Position numbers and translations under genes: made by a program. The notes under the pieces are model-generated. The model searched no databases. It had not been told where the DNA came from and saw only the letters and a list, made by a program, of their open reading frames with translations. This document shows positions 54,333 through 62,000 of a stretch of 62,000 nt of DNA, one piece after another. Positions within the stretch are counted from its first letter, which is position 1. Each line of letters starts with the position of its first letter. The stretch is from positions 39,989,611 through 40,051,610 of the forward strand of contig CM055096.1 in NCBI GenBank assembly GCA_029204225.1. The letters are read 5' to 3'. This DNA comes from Diphasiastrum complanatum (lineage: Eukaryota > Streptophyta > Lycopodiopsida > Lycopodiales > Lycopodiaceae).

Positions 54333-55252
54333 TGTTGCGCCGGCGCCTCAAAGGGCGCTGGGACTTGAGTGGTTTCCCCAACACGCGCTTAAGTCTAACA
54401 TTCATCCATCATGCACTTACGTAATAGCCAACTCAGAAACATAACAAGCTTAACCATTCAGACTTAAGAAAACTGGAATCCCAACCAACCCGAAAGCCAA
54501 CTCAGAATCCGTGCCCAAAAGGTAACCAAAGGCAAAGACAAGCCACACATGAAACCCAAGGCATAGTGGTCGCCAAACTGACCAATTGGCATAGCGGCAA
54601 GCCCCATGTCGATGACAGGGACCCTTAGGCGCCGACGACGCAAAAAGGTTGTAGTAAGGGTCCTTCCACTTGGACCAGTCCCGGAGGCGAAACCGAAATG
54701 GTAATCATCCCCAAGGATCAACTTTATTAGATTTGGAAGAGGTTACATTCATACATAGACTGACCGGTCTCGGGGCCACCAACACGTGCTGGGCATTGTG
54801 CCTGGTTCGTGCTGGTAGAGGGAGCTGAGACTTGGCGATTGGATTCCTGGCGCTGGTTGAGCTGCCCAAGTTTCTGTCTGCCGGACTCCCCCTATAGTTC
54901 TGCTGTGATTCGGCGCACCCCCTCTGTTTTGAAACATAGTGCTTTCTGGTAAAGCACGCTTTTTGGGACTTAGTTTTTATTTTGCTGATTAAGCCTGGCA
55001 AGCCTGGCAGAATCAGTCTGGCTCTCGGACATGAGTCCCGGGAGCCGTTCCGGTGGCAGAATCAACTTGCTTTCCTGACTGGGCCATGAATCGAGCTCCA
55101 GAGCTAGCTCATGACTTGTGACTACTTGACTGGCTCACCACAGGTCGGAGGCTCAGTCCTTGACGTTCTAACTTGCTCTGGGACCTTAGAGAGTGTCACC
55201 CCTTAGAGTCTTACAGGGCACGACTGGGTGCACCCGAGTCAGCTTTACAACA
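54333..55252 (-). repeat. 5' LTR of the small gypsy element (920 bp)
   Basis: Plus-strand ends TGTTGCGCCGGCGCC and GCTTTACAACA. The PBS adjoins its inner end and TTTAG adjoins its outer end. It is CpG-rich compared with the solo LTR at 43.8 kb. Confidence 0.9.
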
Positions 55253-55311
55253 TTTAGCCCTTGTTATGATGACTGAAGGTGAGTTGGAACTCTTGAATGC
55301 AAATATTGCAG
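55253..55311 (+). other. Last 59 bases of GLR intron 3
   Basis: TTTAGCCCTTGTTATGATGA to the acceptor AATATTGCAG at 55,311. The retrotransposon lies directly upstream, so branch point and polypyrimidine tract must fit in these 59 bases. A tandem AG (GCAGAG) offers two acceptors. Only the second, ending at 55,313, keeps the exon 3 frame. Confidence 0.7.
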
Positions 55312-55715
55312 AGGAGGACGTAAAAAGTACGTTGGGATGGGCAGTGGTTGTCATCTGGCTGTTTGTCGTCTTGATAATCACTGCCAGTTACACTGCAAGC
55401 CGTACATCAATCTTAACACTGCAACAACTCATGCCTACCATCCAAGGATTTAACGAGTTGGTTGCAAGCTCTGTTCCTATCGGTTATCAAGCAGGATCTT
55501 TTGTTGAGGATTATTTGCTACAGTTACATGTTCGAAAAGAAAGACTTGTACCTTTAGATGGTTTGGCAAACTTTGCAGATGCTCTTCATAAGGGTCCCAA
55601 GGCAGGAGGGATCGGGGCTCTTGTAGAGGAGCTGCCATATGTCCAAGAGTTTCTATCATCAGCCTGCGAGTTCATCATCTCTGGTGACGAGTTCACAAAA
55701 AGTGGCTGGGGATTT
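55312..55715 (+). CDS. GLR exon 4: M3 and ligand-binding S2
   Basis: Starts with GEEDVKSTLGWA-like sequence after the acceptor. The M3 helix WAVVVIWLFVVLIITASYTA follows with SRTSILTLQQL, where SYTASRTS is the plant form of the conserved gating motif. Ligand-binding S2 reads FNELVASSVPIGYQAGSFVE, LQLHVRKERLVPLDGLANFA, VEELPYVQEFLSSACEF and EFTKSGWGF. The exon ends at the donor GTAAGT (55,716) in phase 0. This part is fully open. Arg replaces the more usual Leu in SYTASLTS. Confidence 0.88.
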
Positions 55716-56343
55716 GTAAGTTGTCTAAACGAACTGGGATAGTAACCTGAACTTCCGTGTTAATTTAAATGTGTCAAAACAACTAGAAATGTGCATTTAA
55801 CATAGTTTCCCATAAGGGCAGCTTGCTACCTATCGCACACCACAGTCCTAAAGGGAAAGAAGGTAGTTTTCAAATTTAGCTAGAAGTAGAGCGAAGCATT
55901 GAAGTTTCAATCAAGTGCGAACTTAAGATGCACAATAGCGACATTATCTAGATACTGATTCATAGTGGCTCATAGACTCGTATCTGTAAACAAACAGAGC
56001 AACTAATCAAGCATATTCAGGCCCATTTGAGAATTTTTAGCCAACTTAGTGATGAAATCATTACACTATGAGTAGCGCATGACCATCCAGAAATTAAACT
56101 CTTCCCTTTCTCTACAAAAGAGCATACACTGACCAATGAATGTACGTACCTTAAGCCCTTTACAGAAGCGCCATGGAAAAAGAGATTTCAGAAATGTTTA
56201 TTGCAATTACACGTCTAACGCAAATTTTCTTTTCAAATTCTGCATATGATATCAGGTGAAGTGAAGTTAAATATGACTTTCTCTAGTTATCTCTCTCTGA
56301 AACACACATTTGTAGATTGCTGAGAACAATTGACATGGTGCAG
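55716..56343 (+). other. GLR intron 4 (628 bp)
   Basis: Donor GTAAGT at 55,716, acceptor GGTGCAG ending at 56,343. AT-rich, no ORF. Joining gives SGWGF/AFPTGS in frame. Confidence 0.85.
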
Positions 56344-56949
56344 GCTTTTCCGACAGGCTCGCAGCTAGCTGTGGACATGTCCATAGCATTATTGACTCTA
56401 GCAGAAAATGGGGAATTGCAGAGACTTCATGACAAGTGGCTTGGTACATCTGTTCGCAGTCAAATAGGCTCCGCTCAGCTGGGCCTCAACGCATTTTGGG
56501 GTCTCTTCCTGATTACTGGTGCAGCACCAGTTATTTGCCTCATTGGGTACTATATACTTATCTTAATACGGTACCGTCGAAAAGCCCGAGATGGTCCATC
56601 TCTCTCAGGTGGCTCATCTCTCCTCTCCAGACTTGTACGTATGGTCAAATCATTCATTTCTTTCGTTCATGAGCCAGAAGAGCCGTCCCATCATCCTCCT
56701 CCTCCTCGTGAGCCGCCTATTTCTTCCAGAAGGCTTCGTGCGGAGCAAAGCCCGCCAGACTCCACAGTTTACCACGACGCCCCAGCAGATACCCCATCAG
56801 CTACTCCTCTAGCTAACCACGGTCAACGATGGGGTGGCGCCAGCCCCTCAACTGTGAGATGGCCAACATTTCCTCCTCCCAGGTTCCACGTAAGTCTGGC
56901 CCAGCTAACCACGGTCAACGATGGGGTGTCACCAGCCCCTCAACTGTGA
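56344..56949 (+). CDS. GLR exon 5: end of S2, M4 and cytoplasmic tail
   Basis: Reads AFPTGSQLAVDMSIALLTLA, ENGELQRLHDKWLG (end of S2), then FWGLFLITGAAPVICLIGYY and ILILIRYRRK (transmembrane M4 with basic stop-transfer). A Ser/Pro-rich tail with HHPPPPREPP follows. The stop TGA (56,947) is reached only in the second copy of a 92-bp tandem duplication, in a different frame from the first copy, so the last 20 or so residues are probably not ancestral. S2 and M4 look intact. Confidence 0.87.
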   Translation, partial: AFPTGSQLAVDMSIALLTLAENGELQRLHDKWLGTSVRSQIGSAQLGLNAFWGLFLITGAAPVICLIGYYILILIRYRRKARDGPSLSGGSSLLSRLVRMVKSFISFVHEPEEPSHHPPPPREPPISSRRLRAEQSPPDSTVYHDAPADTPSATPLANHGQRWGGASPSTVRWPTFPPPRFHVSLAQLTTVNDGVSPAPQL

Positions 56950-56990
56950 GATGGCCCACATTTCCTCCCAGGTTCCACGTGCAATGTGGC
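56811..56990. repeat. 92-bp tandem duplication across the GLR stop codon
   Basis: AGCTAACCACGGTCAACGAT at 56,811 and again at 56,903. Both copies continue through CCCCTCAACTGTGAGATGG and CCCAGGTTCCACGT. The 92-base offset is not a multiple of three, so the copies are read in different frames. A shorter repeat, GTGCAATGTGGCTAGT, follows at 56,980 and 57,030. Confidence 0.88.
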
Positions 56991-58654
56991 TAGTGACGGG
57001 CAATGTGGACTAGTCAATCCTAAACAAGTGCAATGTGGCTAGTCACGTGGCCCTGCCTTGGTATGGATAAAATATTAGGGCTTTAGTACTCTATATTACC
57101 ACAATTTCTGGAATTTATTTTGAATGACTATTTCTTAATGTTAAGCATTAAGATATATTTTACATACCTAGACACAAACATTTTGCCTGTAGATATTGGG
57201 AATGTCTTTGTAGATATTGGGAATGTCTTACAAAGGACTTGAGAGCATGGAAATGCATGTTTTGGTAAAGATGATAAATTACATGTTAACTTTTGTATTT
57301 GATAAAATAATGTTTATTGGGAGGTGATATTATCAAATTATTGGTTTTTTTTAATCACACATGTAATATATTGGTGAATGATTTGATCAGTACGCGTATG
57401 TATATCCAGATAAATTTTTTGAGTTTTGTATGTTTGTCTATACATGATCCATTTGTGTGCCATATATAGTTGTTACTTGTTGAAGGATAGGTATATTTAT
57501 CATGTTTTATAAGTAAATGCAACATGAATAATTTCAATGTGCAATGTATTAAATAATTGCATGTGTTCAAAGTGTTGAGTTTCACGATGGCTTTGAAGGT
57601 TGTTGGGAAATAAAGTTTGTGATGATGAATCTGTGTGTCTTGTAAACATAATGTGTGTGATGCCATTTGATTAGGATCAATGACAATATTTTGTTTATAT
57701 TTAGATAGTGATCTATTGTTTAGCGATTTTGCGTACTAGGTATATATATTGGGAATAGCGAAAGTTCATTTTGTTGTTGTTCTTAGGTGTGTCATTTTTT
57801 GTTGTATAGACGAATCAATTTTAAAGTGGTTTGAAGCTCATCACGATGTGATGTATAGATTTTTGAGGTTTTTTAACAAGAGTTAGGAATATATACATTA
57901 AACCATGTTTTGAAACATTTTTGGGATTAAATGCTAGTTCAGTTGTTATTAAACCATGTGCTCTGAATAGGTGCAATTGTACTCATGGGAAACTCTATTG
58001 TTGCCTCCATCTTTCTTGCGTGTCACGCAATTTAGTGGAACTCTGCTTGCAAAGGGTACAATAAGAACAAGCCGAACACCATAGAAAAAACTAAATTTTG
58101 CCATAAAGAGAGAGACAATAATGATAATGGCAAAGCCCAAACAAATTAGAATTCAAAATGATTTCTACATGATTTGAATTCAAGTTCTATTGCAACAAAA
58201 TGATTTGAATTAAAGCTCTATTGGACAAAAATGAATTAGGATCTTGCCCAAAACTTGGAAGGCAAATAAATTACAATACTACAATTCAAATAAAGATTCA
58301 GACATTGACGAATGTGGGCCCTATGATTCAAAATTTAAAGCAAAACGATGCAGAGCATCAAGATATACTTGGATTGTTCTGAGTAGAAGAATCTGTCTTG
58401 GCTTGATTCCTCAAAAGTAGAGTGGAAGAGAATGCCAGTTCGAAGATTCCAAAGGTCTAGATCATCACAGTTCTTTTTGTTTCGCTTGTGTGTGATGTTT
58501 TGATAAATTCTCTTATTAAGCATTTTTTTATATGAGTTCAGTTTATCCAGGAATAGAATCAATAAGTCTTCAAAAAATGTCTATCCTTTTGTTTCAAAGT
58601 CACACTTCCAACTCAATTTATGATTTCATTTTGATTGTTGATCTAACAAGGTCG
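56991..58654. other. Downstream of GLR; no gene seen
   Basis: AT-rich. No supported ORF on either strand. No clear polyadenylation site could be chosen. Confidence 0.4.
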
Positions 58655-58925
58655 CCAAATCCAAAAAATTTCGATTCCAAAAATTCGATTCCCATAATTT
58701 TCTCCAAAAATTTTTATTCCAAAATTTTCGATTCCCAAATTTTTGATTTCAAAAATTTGATTCCCAAAATTTTCGATTCCCAAAAGTCTTTATTCCAAAA
58801 ATTTTGATACACAAAATTTTTGATACCCAAAATTTTTGATCCAAAAAATTTTGATTCCCAAAATTTTTTATACCCAAAATTTTCGAATCCAAAAAAGTCC
58901 AATTTAAAAAATTCAATACCCAAAA
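58655..58925. repeat. Minisatellite of AAATTTTTGATTCCC units
   Basis: About fifteen imperfect units of 14-20 bases around AAAATTTTGATTCCCAAA. They create a low-complexity ORF on each strand, which I do not count as a gene. Confidence 0.85.
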
Positions 58926-58963
58926 TTCGCCACTCGGACTTTCTAGCTCTTAGAACGGTAAAC

Positions 58964-59032
58964 CCCTGATTATACCATGGAAAACAACCTAAAAAACCCC
59001 TGATTATACCATGGAAAACAACCTAAAAAAAC
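58964..59032. repeat. Tandem duplication of about 34 bp
   Basis: ACCCCTGATTATACCATGG with ACAACCTAAAAAA, twice in a row and nearly identical. Confidence 0.85.
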
Positions 59033-59697
59033 ACATTCTCAAATACTTACCTTCATTTTTCTCAAACATTGTGCTATACAGATCCATGTGCTCTACTGAT
59101 GCATACTAATTTTTCATTGTCAAATTATGGGTTGTCTTTAGAATGATTTCAAAAAGTTGTCATGCACATTCATCAATGTATCGTATCTTGTACTTCCAAC
59201 ATTTGATATGTTTTATTCAAAAATAGAATATTAAATAATGAGTTTTTCAGAATATTTAATCTGATGATAATGTGAAGTTGGCATGCTTTGATGAAATGCT
59301 TGATCCATGAATCTCAAATATTTGATTCATTTGTAATCACGTTGCTTGAAAATATCATGACATGTTATATAACTTATATCCATTTTTTTGTTCTTTGTAT
59401 ATAGTATATCTAGATTCAAAATATATAAAATGTACACATCATTTCAGCCATTGGCCAAAGATATTGTTCCGAACGCAAGTTAAATATCTTAAGATTGTTA
59501 TCTAAATCTTCTAAATTTCTTCTTGCATGCTTGTCAGTAATATAATATTCTTTTGTAATAATATATTTGATATGCTCTGCATTAGCTCTTGCAAGACTCT
59601 GCTTCTAGCCAGGATGGTGTAACGCACAAAAACTCCTCACAAAATGTGAGAAGTTCAATGATCAGCCATGTCACTGACCATGTGTCTGTAGCTCTAA
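59033..59697. other. No gene seen
   Basis: AT-rich, 3' of the decayed kinase-like gene on the minus strand. Confidence 0.4.
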
Positions 59698-61290
59698 TTA
59701 CACCAACTTTGGAGCTAACCACGGCCTAAGCGCATGGGTTGTCGGATTGGCCACCCAAGATTTTTTTGATTCGTATTGAACCCTTACTGCCATTTTCCAA
59801 TCGATGACACCAATCTTGGGATGCATCTGGTTGGTGAAATTGATCATGACATTAGCTGTGTGCAAATCGCAATGTAACAAGAATTCATTATGCGCAAATG
59901 CCATAGTTTGTACGAAGGCATGTGAGATGCCACACACATGGTCACAAATCAATTTTATTCCGACCATCTCATATGACGATATAACATGGTCTATATGAGG
60001 ACCCTTCACCTCACCATTCCCTACACACTATGGGGGTATAAACTATCCTTTCTGGATCATAAACGAGAGATCAGAATAGACATAAATATTTGTAAGAGAC
60101 AGAGAGAGAGAGGTAGCGAGTAGATCAGAAAAGAAAAATACTAGAGCTATGCATGAAAGTTTGCTAACGAACAGAACAGAGCGAAAGAGCAGCATTCTGC
60201 CAACGAGCGAGACACTGACGATCTTTCTCTAAAATTAAAACTGATAATACAGTCGCTCTATTTTCGTGCATCTCCTTGTCTTGTGTTGTCTATCTTGATT
60301 GTTAGAAAGAAATGTATTTTGTGATAAGCAGTCGAGTGTCTAGATTCTTGTAAAAGCTTCCGTGCAAAAGAAAATTCAAAGACACAAAAACGTTTGCAAA
60401 TATGAAAACGAAAACAAAAACGAAAACAGAATAGTTTCGTTATCGCGACACTGGACACAATTTCCCACTTCCACGACAATATCGTCTAGGCTACCTCCAT
60501 TGAAGTACGGGAAGATAGAGACCAAAGGAGGTCATCGTGTATGTCCAATACTACGCACAATTCCCATGTGTGCAATATCAATACTGACCTCTTGCACGAA
60601 AGATTTCAATCTATCATGCCGCTCACCTTTCTCTTTGCGGCAAAAACAACTCCTTCAGGAAAAAAAGATATCTCGACGATTTTAATTTTAAAACAGGTTT
60701 CAAATATACCATATTCTACCTTTTCTTTCCAAACAATTGCATCATTTGGAATTCCCACTAATAGAGTGAATTCGGAATTCCTGACACTCGTCTCTAGTCG
60801 CGTAAATTTATTTTTTTTAACTCCATGATGAATTGTCTCCCACATGTGAATGGCATTGATGTTCTAATCGCATTTTTTTTTATAACACAACTTGAGTCTT
60901 GATGTATTTAGCTCTTCTATTTTTTTCTTTCTGTATCCTCCACAACTTGTCCCAAGATTCTAATTTAGTTTTATCTATCCCCGAGGGAGCTTCATGTCCC
61001 AGATCCTGAAGACACTTATAACATCTCCAATAAAACTAGAAATATTTTCTATAACTTCTTTTTCACTGGCATTGTATTCTTTACACGCCGCTTCAATTAT
61101 TTTGTTTGTAAGTGCTCTCACACGAGCCTCATTACAAACAACTTCCTCTAACGCAGTGTTGTTAAAGCCACCTATTAATCGGCAAACAAATGTACGTAAA
61201 GACTTGAGAAGAATTTTTCTTTGGTCGGCCGTATTTTTTGTGAGAAAACTTAACGAGTTACTAATGCTAAAAAATTGAATTTACAATAAC
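59698..61290 (-). pseudogene. Decayed protein-kinase-like gene
   Basis: Minus strand, four blocks in order. First (61,290-60,974) a helical N-terminal part: LKSLRTFVCRLIGGFNN, TNKIIEAACKEYNASEKEVI. Second (60,845-60,606) a small-lobe part with PEGVVFAAKRK, where the Lys of the VAxK motif is present. Third (about 60,615-60,430), in another frame, RLKSFVQEVSIDIAHMGIVR, then PPLVSIFPYFNGGSLDD, the hinge region. Fourth (60,009-59,698) the catalytic loop HCDLHTANVMI, IGVIDWKMAVR in place of DFG, and RPWLAPK in place of APE. Stops and frame changes separate the blocks, and introns may lie in between. HRD is HCD, DFG is DWK and APE is APK, so activity is doubtful even without the breaks. Kinase-like proteins with an HxDLHxxN loop and a D-W motif are, as I recall, common in mosses and ferns. 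Confidence 0.6.
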
Positions 61291-61640
61291 AAATTTCATT
61301 TGAGAACAACTGTTAAAACAACAAATTGCATCTAATAAAAAATCTTTTGTACTAGATATTAAGAGTAACAATTTACAAATCCAACCTCATAATAAATCTC
61401 ACTTCATGAATCATAATTAAGTTACTCCGAATTATAATTAAATTAATGAGTTAATAATACTAGATATATCAAATTGTAAGCATGTGTTGTAATTGACATA
61501 TGAAATACAAAATCAAAATCTACTAAATCACATACAAAAATAAAACATATACTAAAATTGTTAAAATTGAAACATTTATACAATTTTAAAATCTTCACAC
61601 AACACAGACATCGAATTGACACAATTCTTCAATAACAAGC
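61291..61640. other. No gene seen
   Basis: Very AT-rich, possibly intronic or upstream of the kinase-like gene on the minus strand. Confidence 0.4.
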
Positions 61641-62000
61641 ACGCAATAGACAACCATGATAATTATGGATTCATCAATAGTACCTAGCCAAGTGAATAGC
61701 CATGCACCAAAGATGAATCAACAATTATCAGGTACACAAAAGATTATTGAAAACTCATCAATAGCACCTAGCCAAGTGAATAGTTGCGCACCAAAAATGA
61801 ATTTAGAATAACCACAAACTGAAGACTTATCATGCAACAAACAACCATGGTAGTTATAGATTCACCAATAGCATCTAGCCAAGTGAATAGTCATGCACCA
61901 AAGATAAATCAGTAATTATCGGTTACACAAATCGTTATTGAAGATTCATCACTAGCACCTACCTAAGTGAATAGCCGCGCACCAAAAATGAATCTAAAAG
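61641..62000. repeat. Tandem repeat with alternating units at the window end
   Basis: The core CACCTAGCCAAGTGAATAG occurs at about 61,683, 61,767, 61,875 and 61,959, each followed by a GCACCAAARATRAAT block. Spacing alternates between about 84 and 108 bases, giving a higher-order unit of about 190 bp. The array runs off the window. Confidence 0.8.

Larger units (their letters stand above)
51831..55252 (-). mobile_element. Small non-autonomous Ty3/gypsy element in GLR intron 3
   Basis: A complete structure of 3422 bp: LTRs at 51,831-52,749 and 54,333-55,252, five-base target duplication TTTAG at 51,826-51,830 and 55,253-55,257, minus-strand PBS at 54,317-54,330, purine tract at 52,750-52,759. 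The internal 1.58 kb codes only for a protease fragment. Gag, RT, RNase H and integrase are absent, so it must have moved with enzymes from another copy. The two LTRs differ at roughly one base in twenty over the first 350 bases by eye, so the insertion is not very recent. Confidence 0.88.

Noticed and set aside
57355-57666. 103-codon minus-strand ORF downstream of GLR
   Set aside because: Very AT-rich and low in complexity, with no motif, in otherwise empty DNA.
58532-58923. ORFs rich in Phe, Asn, Lys and Ile on both strands
   Set aside because: They are produced by the AAATTTTGATTCCC minisatellite.
61641-62000. CRISPR array
   Set aside because: Repeats are spaced irregularly, the intervening sequence is itself repeated, and the genome is a plant's.

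Overview
This window looks like nuclear DNA of a land plant. The only gene with a clear cellular role is a plant-type glutamate receptor-like channel (GLR) in five recognisable coding blocks with very long introns. Nearly everything else is decayed transposable-element DNA: Ty1/copia and Ty3/gypsy elements, a LINE, a TRIM and a MITE. Several LTR elements carry the TGGTATCAGAGC primer-binding site typical of plant LTR elements. The long, repeat-filled introns and low gene density would fit a fern, lycophyte or gymnosperm better than a compact angiosperm genome. That placement is inference, and I saw no rRNA, tRNA or CRISPR.

Layout, left part. 1-178 is a relic of a gypsy-element leader whose relative lies at 53.8-54.3 kb. 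3.7-4.6 kb holds a broken coiled-coil ORF. 4.6-5.9 kb (gag-protease) and 11.1-13.2 kb (integrase-RT) are two parts of one copia family in the same orientation. They are separated by 5.2 kb that contains two unrecognised, decayed minus-strand genes, called X and Y here (10.64-7.37 kb). 13.24-13.48 kb is a partial MITE. 13.5-18.5 kb is a minus-strand copia element with its PBS and one LTR, and it interrupts a gypsy gag (18.5-19.8 kb) that carries two UIM-like motifs. A long decayed coding stretch (Z, 19.8-22.2 kb) contains a 587-bp TRIM. 22.5-26.6 kb is another copia element.

Layout, middle and right. 26.6-30.9 kb is repeat-rich, with a copia gag scrap and a decayed protein carrying a GHxKGxxDG motif. 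30.9-36.0 kb is a further copia element carrying the complementary half of the MITE. 36.0-37.9 kb is a LINE 3' part. The GLR runs from about 38.1 to 56.95 kb. Its first intron is about 8.6 kb and contains a solo LTR. Its third intron is about 6.3 kb and contains a small gypsy element (51,831-55,252) with both LTRs, PBS, PPT and a TTTAG target duplication. 57-59.7 kb is AT-rich with minisatellites. 59.7-61.3 kb is a decayed protein-kinase-like gene on the minus strand, and the last 360 bases are a tandem repeat.

How it fits together. The GLR keeps amino-terminal, ligand-binding, M1, M3 and M4 segments. It also has a 1-base frameshift in the amino-terminal domain, no recognisable M2 pore segment, a retrotransposon 59 bases upstream of a splice acceptor, and a frame-shifting tandem duplication in its tail. 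It is probably a young pseudogene, although a homopolymer sequencing error could account for the frameshift. Many stops in the elements look like CAG/CGA/TGG changed to TAG/TGA, as expected from methylation-driven C-to-T decay. The least explained parts are X/Y, Z, the GHxKG protein and the hairpin-rich leader of the small gypsy element.
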